Positions 16,054 through 24,531 of a DNA stretch of 61,109 nt are shown in pieces (within the stretch, counting starts at the first letter, position 1; each line of letters starts with the position of its first letter). Under the pieces are notes generated by a model. The model saw only the letters and a list, made by a program, of their open reading frames with translations. It was not told the DNA's origin and made no database searches. The position numbers were made by a program, and so were the translations under genes. The DNA is from Acidobacteriota bacterium (GTDB lineage: Bacteria; Acidobacteriota; UBA6911): the NCBI GenBank assembly GCA_016933615.1, contig JAFGAO010000086.1:1-61109 (forward strand). The letters run 5' to 3'.

Positions 16054-18198
16054 ATGCTCAAAATGAAAGCCGTCGCGGCGCTGGCGGCCCTTCTTGTGCT
16101 GTCAACCGGTTGCGGTTCGGCATCGAACCCGCCCCCCGAAAACAGAGCGCCGACTGCAGCCAATCCGGGATCGCAGGCGGGCGTCGTGGGGCAAACGGCG
16201 AATCTGCGGATTGCGGCCGGCGACGCAGACGGCGATGCGCTGCGGTTTTCCGCTGTCGGCCTGCCCAGCGGACTGCAGATTCATGCATCCACCGGTCAGA
16301 TTTCCGGCATCTATGGAACGGCCGGCAATTATGCGGTTACTGTTACCGTCACCGACGGTCGATACTCGGTCCGCGTGGAATTCTTCTGGAACGTGGTCGA
16401 ACCGCCCAACAATCCGCCTTTCGCCGTGGCCCAATATGTTTTCACCGGCTTCGACTCGCCGCGGGCCATCGTGCTTGCGGGATCCGATCCCGAAAACGAC
16501 CCGCTGACCTTCGACATCGCGGCCTATCCCGCAAGCGGCAGCCTGAACGGGAATCCGCCGGATCTGACTTACACGCCGGACCCGGGATTCAGCGGGACCG
16601 ACAGTTTCCGGTTCACCGTCTGGGACGGCGAGTACACGAGCGACCCGGCGGAGGTCGCGATCTTCGTTCGACCCGAGGGCGGCGCGGCGCCCAATATCCT
16701 GTTCGTCGTCATGGACGACATCGGGATGGACGCGTCGTCGCAAATGCATCCGGGGCTGATCGAGGATCTCGCGGCGCAGTACGGGCCCCAGGGCCACAAC
16801 CACCCTTTCTATCGCCGGATCGCCGGCCGCCCGGCATCGACGCCGACGCTGAACACGCTGGCCCGGCAGGGCATCGCGTTTGCGCAGACCTGGGCGCAGG
16901 CGTACTGCTCGCCCACGCGCGCGTCGATTCTGACCGGGCTCTATGCCGCAAAAACGGAGGTCTTCGATTACGCGGATTCATTGTCGCCGGGCCATGAGAC
17001 CGTCGCCCGCATCCTCAGGGACGAAGCGGGTTACAGCACGGCGATTTTCGGCAAATGGCACGTGGCGGGGCTGGGTTTCTATCCGGGCATGAAACCGAAG
17101 CAGGCGGGCTTCGACCTGTTCCTCGGCAACCTCAGCGGCGCGATCGAAGACTACTGGAGCTATGAATATCAGATCCAGGACGAAACCACGCCGCCGAACC
17201 AATGGCGCACGGAAGCGGCGCCCACGCGCTCCCTGCCCGGCATCGCCCCGACCACGTTCGCGCCTGTCGTCAAGGCCGCCGATACGATCGAATGGATCAC
17301 GGAGCGGGAAAACGCGGATCCGGACAAACCGTGGTTCGCCTGGCTCGCGTTCAATCTGCCGCATATCGCGAGCGGGCAGGCGCCGACGTTCGTGCCCAAC
17401 GAGGACACGCTGGATGAACCCACGAGGGATGAGATCCTGGCCTGCGGCGGCGTTTTCGGCACCGACAGCATCGGCGCGTGCTCGGGCCCTGCGCTCAACC
17501 GCGCCATGACGAATTCGCTCGACACGGTCCTCGGAAAGCTGCTCGAGGCGGTCGATGCCCTCGATCCGGTCACCTACGTGATCGTCATCGGCGACAACGG
17601 AACGCCGATGTACGGCTGGCCGGCAACCAACTTCATCGACAACATGTACATCACGCGAACCGGCCGCGCCAAGGGCACGGTCTATGAAAGCGGCGTGCGC
17701 GTCTCGCTGGCCATCCGCGGACCCGGAATCGCCGCGGGCCGCCAGAGCGCCGCGGTCAACCATGGCGCCGACCTGTTTGCGACAATTCTGGACCTTGCGG
17801 GCGCCGGCGTTCCCTCAAGCGTCCCGGCGGGAGGGGGAGGCGGCTCCGTCGCGCTGGATTCAGTCTCGCTTGCGCCGATTCTGTTCTCCGGCGCCGGGCA
17901 AGTGCGCGAGCCGGACTACGGCACCGTGATGTCGGAGACGGTCAACCCGCTGGCGAACGACGAGCGGCAGGCCGCTGCAAAGAATGCAAGCTACAAGCTC
18001 CTCTGCGTAGAGGACACGCAAACCGCGAGCTGCACCTTCTACGACCTGGTCGACGATCCGTTAGAGGAGTACCCGCTGCCGAAGCCCCAAAGCTGTCTCA
18101 ATTTCGACAACGGAACCTGGACGCCGGCGGATCGCGAGTGGCACTTCTGCAGGCTGCAGGGAATTCTCCGCACGCAGTCGTTTTTGGGCGAGCCTTGA
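16054..18198 (+). CDS. Sulfatase lipoprotein with N-terminal Ig-like domains
   Basis: This 714-residue protein is predicted to be exported as a lipoprotein: a hydrophobic leader ends in LSTGC (Cys20). Two beta-sandwich repeats follow: a putative Ig/He_PIG-type domain (about 35-120; LPSGLQIHASTGQISG) and a tandem cadherin-like domain (about 125-205; TYTPDPGFSGTDSFRFTV). The sulfatase domain starts near FVVMDDIGMD (about 218), which supplies metal-binding Asp residues. The formylglycine motif is CSPTR at Cys285, so activation needs a formylglycine-generating enzyme that is not in the window. KWHVAGLG and GDNGTPMYG are further sulfatase landmarks. ATG 16054 is chosen for the signal peptide; 16063 is possible. 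It probably removes sulfate from exogenous esters. Confidence 0.9.
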   Translation: MLKMKAVAALAALLVLSTGCGSASNPPPENRAPTAANPGSQAGVVGQTANLRIAAGDADGDALRFSAVGLPSGLQIHASTGQISGIYGTAGNYAVTVTVTDGRYSVRVEFFWNVVEPPNNPPFAVAQYVFTGFDSPRAIVLAGSDPENDPLTFDIAAYPASGSLNGNPPDLTYTPDPGFSGTDSFRFTVWDGEYTSDPAEVAIFVRPEGGAAPNILFVVMDDIGMDASSQMHPGLIEDLAAQYGPQGHNHPFYRRIAGRPASTPTLNTLARQGIAFAQTWAQAYCSPTRASILTGLYAAKTEVFDYADSLSPGHETVARILRDEAGYSTAIFGKWHVAGLGFYPGMKPKQAGFDLFLGNLSGAIEDYWSYEYQIQDETTPPNQWRTEAAPTRSLPGIAPTTFAPVVKAADTIEWITERENADPDKPWFAWLAFNLPHIASGQAPTFVPNEDTLDEPTRDEILACGGVFGTDSIGACSGPALNRAMTNSLDTVLGKLLEAVDALDPVTYVIVIGDNGTPMYGWPATNFIDNMYITRTGRAKGTVYESGVRVSLAIRGPGIAAGRQSAAVNHGADLFATILDLAGAGVPSSVPAGGGGGSVALDSVSLAPILFSGAGQVREPDYGTVMSETVNPLANDERQAAAKNASYKLLCVEDTQTASCTFYDLVDDPLEEYPLPKPQSCLNFDNGTWTPADREWHFCRLQGILRTQSFLGEP

Positions 18199-18204
18199 CG
18201 CGAG

Positions 18205-18231
18205 CCGGCGGACAGACGCCTTTTCCGCCGG
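18205..18231. other. GC-rich hairpin between convergent genes
   Basis: CCGGCGGA (18205-18212) pairs with TCCGCCGG (18224-18231) across an 11-base loop. It lies just after the sulfatase stop and before the end of the MFS gene. It lacks a T-run, so it may only be an RNA-stabilising or weak terminator structure. Confidence 0.45.
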
Positions 18232-18294
18232 GGAGGCACCATCACGGTTGACGGTCCTGTGCGCGGGCAACGGGGGCTTCCTGCCGCGCCCGGA

Positions 18295-19452
18295 TCACAT
18301 GTCCGGAATGCCGAACAGCATTCCGGCTCCGATGAGCTCGAGGATCGCCGCGACCAGTATCATCCCGAAAAGCCCGATACCTACGATCAGAGGCCCGGCG
18401 AGAAATCCCCCGATGATTCCCGGCAGCATCACAAACATAAACATCGTATTGATTCCAATCGTGGCCAATTCCGGTTTGACGCTTCTCGTGGCGACCACAG
18501 ACACCCCCGGAGAGCCGCAGACCCCACCGAGCGTCGCCAGCCAGAAAAGAAGCACATACGCCCACATGCTCTTCAGCAGAGGCAGCATGGCGAAAGTCGC
18601 CGCCGCCGATATCAAAAGTGCTATAAACAGCGCCCTTTTTGCGCCGATTTTGTCGATAACAGGCCCCCATATAAAGGTGCCGAGCCCGAGCATCATGGAA
18701 ACGACCGCAAAGAAGACCGCCTGCAATTCCACGGGGGTGTCCAGGAAATCCACAAGCACGTAGGAGAAAGATCCGTATATCGCCTGCCACCCCGTCAGAT
18801 AAATCAGCAACGTTATTCCGGTATACAGGATGGCTCTGTGGCCTATCACTCCCCCGATATCCTTTCCTGAAATTCCTGTCGGACTCTTTATGACCGGGAT
18901 CTTGGCCGGGAGCAGAAACAGAATGGCCAGCACTGCCAGGGCTGATGCAAGATAGTAAAGCCCGACAGATCCTCCCAGAACTTTAACGAGATATCCGCTC
19001 ATAGCCTGGGAACCGCCCATTCCGAGCATCGCGCTTCCCATAGCGAGCGCTACGGCGCTTCCGCGCCTCTGATCTGAAAACAAGAAGGATACGAGAACAA
19101 CATAGACGGACATGAAAGCAAACGGCAGCCCGGAGAATATCCTCCATATTGAAAGGGCAACCCATGATTGGCTGAGCGCGAGCCCGAGATTGGCGACCAC
19201 GGTAACGGCCATGGCTGCCAGGATAATTTCCTTTCTCCTGCCCGTTCTGTCTGCAAGGATTCCTACGGGCAGCAGGATAATCAATCCGATAATCGACGGC
19301 AGTCCCATCGGCAAGGCGGTAACGATCCAGCTTGGAGCTCCAAGTTCCATCGCATGCAGCGGAATGGTCGGAGCGTAGAGCGTACCCGCTGCAGTCCCTA
19401 CAAATGCCGATAAAAGAACAAGTGCCACCCCCCACGTACTTTTTTTATTCAT
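18295..19452 (-). CDS. MFS transporter (12-TM)
   Basis: This 385-residue integral membrane protein has about 12 hydrophobic segments. The MFS motif A appears after helix 2 as GILADRTGRRKE (about 66-77), and a second, degenerate version follows helix 8 (WGPVIDKIGAKRA). No substrate-specific signature was recognised. The start ATG 19452 follows GGAGGTGG; the frame continues to 19497 but without a better site. It is the last gene of the - strand run kinase, CBS protein, receiver-transporter, receiver, and sits 54 bases after the receiver gene. It may therefore carry a ligand related to the one sensed by the kinase. Confidence 0.87.
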   Translation of the reverse strand: MNKKSTWGVALVLLSAFVGTAAGTLYAPTIPLHAMELGAPSWIVTALPMGLPSIIGLIILLPVGILADRTGRRKEIILAAMAVTVVANLGLALSQSWVALSIWRIFSGLPFAFMSVYVVLVSFLFSDQRRGSAVALAMGSAMLGMGGSQAMSGYLVKVLGGSVGLYYLASALAVLAILFLLPAKIPVIKSPTGISGKDIGGVIGHRAILYTGITLLIYLTGWQAIYGSFSYVLVDFLDTPVELQAVFFAVVSMMLGLGTFIWGPVIDKIGAKRALFIALLISAAATFAMLPLLKSMWAYVLLFWLATLGGVCGSPGVSVVATRSVKPELATIGINTMFMFVMLPGIIGGFLAGPLIVGIGLFGMILVAAILELIGAGMLFGIPDM

Positions 19453-19506
19453 ACGCCACCTCCGAGCGGACGGAAAAAAACCTTTTGTAATTAGCATATT
19501 TAAATT

Positions 19507-19998
19507 TCAGGGCTGATTCTCATCGTTCACTTTTTTCAGCTCGCGCAGGATAGCCAGGGCGCTTGATCCCGTGGCGAGCTTGGCGATGCGCTCCATCAGC
19601 TCCCGGTTGGCCTGAAATTTCTTTTCCATTTTCGCCTGATACGCCTGCTTCAGGGTATCCATCAGCTTGTCGAGCTCGTAGGGCTTGGGAAGGTAGCCGA
19701 ACGCCCCAAGCTTGGTGCAGTCGACGGCCGAATCCACCGACCCGTGCCCGGTAAGAATGATCACCTCGATGAACTTGTCTTCCTTTTTCAGAATTTCCAG
19801 CACCTGCTTGCCGTCCATCCCGGGCATCTTGAGATCCAGAAGGGCGAGGTCGAACGGCTCCTTTCGCGCGATTTCAACCGCATCGGCGCCCCGCGTGGCC
19901 GTTCGAACGTCGAATCCCCTCATTTCCAGACGCTTGGCCATGGATTCGAGAAAGTTCACCTCGTCGTCCACGATCAATAATTTTATCTTATCCGACAT
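19507..19998 (-). CDS. Stand-alone response regulator receiver protein
   Basis: This 163-residue protein has a full receiver domain: acidic pair Asp11-Asp12, phospho-acceptor Asp55 (ALLDLKMPG), Thr in ILTGHGS, and Lys in LPKPYELDKL. It ends in a roughly 40-residue helical tail rich in Lys/Gln with no DNA-binding or enzymatic output domain. The sequence resembles the receiver half of the fused transporter gene next to it, suggesting duplication within the operon. It probably takes phosphate from the kinase encoded three genes upstream, perhaps as a phosphate sink or protein-binding regulator. It lies 16 bases after the fused gene. Confidence 0.88.
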   Translation of the reverse strand: MSDKIKLLIVDDEVNFLESMAKRLEMRGFDVRTATRGADAVEIARKEPFDLALLDLKMPGMDGKQVLEILKKEDKFIEVIILTGHGSVDSAVDCTKLGAFGYLPKPYELDKLMDTLKQAYQAKMEKKFQANRELMERIAKLATGSSALAILRELKKVNDENQP

Positions 19999-20014
19999 TG
20001 CGCGCTCCTTCCCT

Positions 20015-22048
20015 CTAGAACCCTATATATTGCCAGTAACCATAGATCGTCCATCCCCAGAGCACGGCAAAGGAAAGGACCAGAACAACCGCGCCGTGTT
20101 TCAGGAAATCGGACAGCTCGAGCAGCTGTTCGCCCGTGACCGGGTCTTTCGCCATGGCGTAGGCGATCGCGTTCGACGGCGTGCCGATGACCAGCATGTG
20201 CGCGAAAGAGGACGCGAATGCCGTGACCAGTCCCACCATCCAGGGATGGGTGCCGCTGATCGTCGCCATCGGCACCGTGATGGGCCCTATCGCCGAAACG
20301 GTCGCCCCGTCGCTCATGAAATTCGTGGTTAGCCCGGTGAAAAGGCTCGCCGCCATGGCCAGCCCCGATCCGCTCTGCATGAATTCCGGCAGAATACGCA
20401 GAAAACCGTCCGCCATATAGAGCGCGCCGCCCGTTTCCGCCAATCCCTTTCCAAGCGCGCTGGCGCTGGCGTAAAGCGCCACGACCTCCCAGTGGATCGA
20501 GGTGATGTCGCGCCATTTCAGAATCCGCATCATGTTCAGTGCGACAAGCCCCATGATGATCGGGCCTCCCATGCCGAGCGTGTCGCTGGCGCCGATCCAG
20601 AGAACGACGACGATCAAAAGAACGGCCGCCGTAATGTATTCATTCCGGTTCATGGGTCCGATCTGTTCGGAAGCCTGGCGCACGATGCGGGATACATTCA
20701 GCGGCCCCACCTTCGTTTTCCTGCCGAGAGCGAGATAAAAATAAAGCCCGATGGCCAGAGCCATCACCGGCACGAAAGGCATCCCGTACATCACCCACTG
20801 GCCGAATGTCGGGGCTACATTGTAGTCCTGCAGGATCCCCATCATGATCGCGTTGCGCCCTCCTGCCGCCGGGGAACCCGGCCCGCCGGAATTGGCCGCA
20901 TAGCAGAGCGACAACCCGAAAATTACTGCCAGGGCCCGGTCCTTTTTAACGCCTGCGGCGCGGGTGGCTGAAAAATAGACCATCATGAAAAGAGGCATGA
21001 TGAACGCGACCAGCGCATGCTCGGATACCACGGAGCACGCCATTGCCAGAAGCGGCAGGAAAACGAATAAAAGAAGCGGGAGCGATTTCGCCGGCCCCAG
21101 AAGCAGGAGCCCTATTCGCCGGTCCAGCCCTGTTTTCGAAATGGCGACCGCCAGGGCCAGAACCCCGAAAACGAACAGAACCGCATCCTTGGCATAGGCC
21201 TGCGCGATATCGTCAGGCTTGAAGATTCCGGAAAAATACATGACCACGCCGACCAGAAGGGCCGTGATGCCGACGGGAACCGCCCCCGTGGCCCAAAACA
21301 CGGCGGCGACGATCAGGATGGCCAGCATGACCCGAGCTTTCAGGGAAACCTTCAGCGGAGTCTGGTTTTTCGTGGTTTCCCTGCCGTCTGCGTCCACGAC
21401 GGTGTCGAAAATCTTGTGCTTGCGGCTGTAGTAGTCTGCGATGCTCTCCCCTTCCTGCATCTGGCGATACCCGGCAAATCCCATGTTTATATCGGTCATC
21501 TCGCCGGTCTTCGGCGCCGACAGTATGTCCATCAGCCGCTTCGGGGGGGGCGCCAGCAGTATTGCCGCAAAGATCAGAACACCCAAAAGGATCACTCCGG
21601 GTCGGGAATTGTGCGATCCGCTCAGCCACTTCTTCAGGGATCCTTTTTCCACATGAGGGATTTCATGGCGGGCCATGACGTAAGGCCGGTCCTCCCGGGC
21701 CCTACGGATCATTTCCAGCAGCCGGTCCATTTCGCAGGGCTTTTCGAGGTACCCGTAAGCTTCCAGCTTCCCGGTTTTCATGGCCGATTCCAGGGATCCG
21801 TGACCGGTCAGCATGATCACCTGGACCGCCGGCCGGTATTTTTTCAGCTCCGCAAGGGTCTGCTCTCCGTTCAAGCCGGGCATTCTCAGATCCAGGACCA
21901 CCACATCTATATCGTTGTCCCTTCTGGCGGCCTTGATGGCGTCTTCTCCGCTTCCGGATTCGGTTGTTTCAAATCCTCGAAGGTTGAGGCGCCGGGCCAG
22001 GTCGGATCGGTATTGCGCTTCGTCGTCCACAAGTAATATTTTTGCCAT
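20015..22048 (-). CDS. Receiver domain fused to a DASS/SLC13-type anion transporter
   Basis: This 677-residue protein joins two domains without a break. Residues 1-120 form a complete receiver domain: Asp8/Asp9, phospho-acceptor Asp53 in VVLDLRMPG, Thr in MLTGHGS, and Lys in LEKPCE. From about 145 onward is a multi-helix DASS (divalent anion:Na+ symporter) protein, with the hairpin motifs NSGGPGSPAAGGRNA and NFMSDGATVSAIGP and the helix-end motif GTPSNAIAYAMAKD. DASS proteins carry di- or tricarboxylates or sulfate. The receiver would lie in the cytoplasm and could gate or regulate transport by phosphorylation, which is inference. ATG 22048 has AAGGAT upstream; ATG 22063 overlaps the CBS gene. 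Confidence 0.9.
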   Translation of the reverse strand: MAKILLVDDEAQYRSDLARRLNLRGFETTESGSGEDAIKAARRDNDIDVVVLDLRMPGLNGEQTLAELKKYRPAVQVIMLTGHGSLESAMKTGKLEAYGYLEKPCEMDRLLEMIRRAREDRPYVMARHEIPHVEKGSLKKWLSGSHNSRPGVILLGVLIFAAILLAPPPKRLMDILSAPKTGEMTDINMGFAGYRQMQEGESIADYYSRKHKIFDTVVDADGRETTKNQTPLKVSLKARVMLAILIVAAVFWATGAVPVGITALLVGVVMYFSGIFKPDDIAQAYAKDAVLFVFGVLALAVAISKTGLDRRIGLLLLGPAKSLPLLLFVFLPLLAMACSVVSEHALVAFIMPLFMMVYFSATRAAGVKKDRALAVIFGLSLCYAANSGGPGSPAAGGRNAIMMGILQDYNVAPTFGQWVMYGMPFVPVMALAIGLYFYLALGRKTKVGPLNVSRIVRQASEQIGPMNRNEYITAAVLLIVVVLWIGASDTLGMGGPIIMGLVALNMMRILKWRDITSIHWEVVALYASASALGKGLAETGGALYMADGFLRILPEFMQSGSGLAMAASLFTGLTTNFMSDGATVSAIGPITVPMATISGTHPWMVGLVTAFASSFAHMLVIGTPSNAIAYAMAKDPVTGEQLLELSDFLKHGAVVLVLSFAVLWGWTIYGYWQYIGF

Positions 22049-22052
22049 GCAT

Positions 22053-22619
22053 TTATCCTTCATCGCCTTTTTCGGAGGCGGCCCGGCTCATTTCCGCTAT
22101 AACCGCATCGCAGAGATCGGCAAGCCGGACCAGTCCCACCGGACGGTCTTTTTCGGTAACAAGAACGGACAGAGTCTGCCATGCCACCATTTTGTCGATG
22201 ACATCCCGGATCGATGCATCGACAGGGACGTGCTCCCCAAATGGATGCATGACCTTTCGTACCGGAAGGGTCGCCGCCCCCTGGCACATTTCCGAAAATT
22301 CGTGCCGGAAGGAACGCAGATGATCCAGGGCCTTCTCAATGATGGTATCGCTGACCCCGGCCTTGTCGAGCGTGTCCTGATCCATTAAAATCCGGCGGCT
22401 TGGCAGAAGGGCTTTCAACAATGCCAGCTGTCCCAGCTTTCCAATAATGCGGCCGTCGGTATCGGCAACCAGCACGGCCTGAAACGGCTGGCGCCCGGGT
22501 TCCATCCTGCGGCGAGACTCTTCGAGTTTGACGACTGCTTCAAGCACCGTTGTTGAAGCATCAACAACCGGATACTCATCCAGCGGCACCATTAGATCGC
22601 CGGCGTTTTTCTTGTTCAT
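22053..22619 (-). CDS. CBS-domain pair protein
   Basis: This 188-residue cytoplasmic protein has two CBS motifs. The first is about 5-70 (DLMVPLDEYPVVDASTTVLEA, given in short as VPLDEYPVVDAST, and VADTDGRIIGKLGQLALL); the second is about 120-180 (VRKVMHPFGEHVPVDASIRD, then VLVTEKDRPVGLVRLADL). CBS pairs bind adenine nucleotides and regulate transporters or enzymes. It overlaps the kinase gene by 4 bases and lies directly ahead of the receiver-transporter gene. It could be a separate energy-sensing subunit for that transporter, which is inference from context. Confidence 0.88.
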   Translation of the reverse strand: MNKKNAGDLMVPLDEYPVVDASTTVLEAVVKLEESRRRMEPGRQPFQAVLVADTDGRIIGKLGQLALLKALLPSRRILMDQDTLDKAGVSDTIIEKALDHLRSFRHEFSEMCQGAATLPVRKVMHPFGEHVPVDASIRDVIDKMVAWQTLSVLVTEKDRPVGLVRLADLCDAVIAEMSRAASEKGDEG

Positions 22620-24337
22620 TGGGCCTCTTCACTCCTGTCGATGGAACGTTTCGATTTCATGGGCAGCACCAGCCTGAATGTGCTGCCTTCTCCCGCGATG
22701 CTATCCACCTCTATTTCCCCACCCAGGTTCCGCACAATGCCGTAGCTGACCGAAAGCCCGAGCCCGGTCCCCTTCCCCACTTCCTTGGTCGTAAAAAAAG
22801 GAACAAACAGTTTCTCCAGAACCTCCGGGGGCATCCCGCTCCCGTTATCCTGGATCGACACAACGATATTGTTGCCGCGCCGGTACGTGGCGACAACGAT
22901 CTCGCCGGGCTTGGAGCCTATGGCATCGCGCGCGTTGTTTACGATATTCAGAATCACCTGCTGCAGTTGATTTCCATCCGTCACCAGCTGCGGCAATGAG
23001 GTGTCGTAATTCCGCACCACTTTCAGATCGGATACTTCGATCTCCTTTCCCAGAAGGCCGTCCATGACGCTGTCAATCAGCAGATGAATGTCCTGCTCCT
23101 GCATGTCGAAGTCGGACCGGCGCACGAATCGCAGCAGCTTCCGGGTGATGTCCCGGCAGCGGAAAGACGAATCCTGAATGGTCTTGAGCCGGTCGCGAAG
23201 CTCCGACTCGCCGACTTTCTGGTTGAATTGCGGATCGAGGAAGTCCAAGAGCAGGCCCGATTCCGTGGCGATAACGGCCAGGGGATTATTGATCTCATGG
23301 GCGATGCCCGCCGCCAGTTCGCCGACAGACGCAAGTTTGGCCGCGTGTTCGAGCTGCGCCCGGGTTTGGTCCGCCTGTTTCTGCTGGGCGACCAGTTTGC
23401 TTGAGCGGTCCAATATAACGATGACGGCTATCAGCAGCAGTGCGGCGGAAACGATCAGCGGGCGCATCTGGAAATCGCTGAAAATCCTTCCGGCATCCGT
23501 TAGAGACTGAACGATCAGGCACCATTCCGCATTGCGGAGCCAGCGGAATGCGTACTGGCGGGACAAGCCTTCCGCCTTGAAAGTTCCCTCGCCGTATTTC
23601 CGGTCGAAAGGCGCCGCGATGGGGCTCTTGTCCAGAGGCTGGCCTATGATTCCGTCGACCAGTTGGTAGCGCCCCTCGACATTGACGATGCTGGTGGTGA
23701 CGTCGCCCGCCGCCTGCTGCGAATGGATATATTCATACATGCGCGCCGGATCGAGCGTCGCGCGCAGGACTATAATTTCGTCTTTGTAGAGCCGGCTCAC
23801 CGCAATGGTGAAGTGAAGCTGTCGGCGGAATCCCGTGTAGATGTCCGATATGACAAACGGATCCCTGTTCTGCAGAAGCGTTACGTACCACTGTTCGTCC
23901 CGGTAGCTCCGGGATTCAAGCGACGGATGGGGACCGGCATAGACCAGCTGAATTCCACGGGGATCGAAAAATCCGAGGTCGACGAACGCATCGCTCACCC
24001 GCTTCAGATCCTCCAGATATTCCTCCATTTCTTTTGGCGGGGGGGGGATGGAGAAGCGGGGATGGTCGATCAGGTTGGCCAGATTCAGCCGGCGTTCCGT
24101 CAAGAAGAGATCCAGGGTGTTGGCCTGGTGTTCGGCGATCGCGCCGAGATGTATCCGCCTGTTTTGCTCCTCGATGCCGATGGAACGGTAATGGAAATAC
24201 ACGATCAGGATGATCAGGGGAGCCAGATAGGTGACGCTCATGCGCACGACCTGGCGGCGGCGCCATTCGCGGTAATGTTCGGCTTTGTACGGCAAGGATT
24301 CAACGGTTATCGAACGGGCTCTCCTGGTGTTCGCCAT
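22616..24337 (-). CDS. Membrane sensor histidine kinase with extracytoplasmic dCache-like domain
   Basis: This 573-residue kinase has a first membrane helix (about 33-50), a periplasmic sensor of roughly 230 residues and a second helix (about 290-308). The sensor is dCache-like (GFFDPRGIQLVYAGPHPSL, YRDEQWYVTLLQNRDPFVIS), as in receptors for carboxylates and other small ligands. The second helix leads to a short coiled coil, then the phospho-acceptor His in GELAAGIAHEINNPLA. The ATPase domain has N-box NIVNNARDAIGS, DNGSGMPPE and GKGTGLGLSVSYG. It is the first gene of the operon, overlapping the CBS gene by 4 bases. ATG 24337 is used; the frame opens with a TTG nine bases earlier. It probably phosphorylates both receiver domains downstream. 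Confidence 0.92.
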   Translation of the reverse strand: MANTRRARSITVESLPYKAEHYREWRRRQVVRMSVTYLAPLIILIVYFHYRSIGIEEQNRRIHLGAIAEHQANTLDLFLTERRLNLANLIDHPRFSIPPPPKEMEEYLEDLKRVSDAFVDLGFFDPRGIQLVYAGPHPSLESRSYRDEQWYVTLLQNRDPFVISDIYTGFRRQLHFTIAVSRLYKDEIIVLRATLDPARMYEYIHSQQAAGDVTTSIVNVEGRYQLVDGIIGQPLDKSPIAAPFDRKYGEGTFKAEGLSRQYAFRWLRNAEWCLIVQSLTDAGRIFSDFQMRPLIVSAALLLIAVIVILDRSSKLVAQQKQADQTRAQLEHAAKLASVGELAAGIAHEINNPLAVIATESGLLLDFLDPQFNQKVGESELRDRLKTIQDSSFRCRDITRKLLRFVRRSDFDMQEQDIHLLIDSVMDGLLGKEIEVSDLKVVRNYDTSLPQLVTDGNQLQQVILNIVNNARDAIGSKPGEIVVATYRRGNNIVVSIQDNGSGMPPEVLEKLFVPFFTTKEVGKGTGLGLSVSYGIVRNLGGEIEVDSIAGEGSTFRLVLPMKSKRSIDRSEEAQ

Positions 24338-24386
24338 CCTTCCCAACCTGTGCAGTCACCGTTCAATATTTTAAAGTGCAATTGGA

Positions 24387-24461
<75 letters not shown>

Positions 24462-24531
24462 TCGCGATATGCTAAATTTAGCGTTCCCCGCAGAATCGTG
24501 CAAGGGAATTCGAAGTGAAAATCAGGATTGC

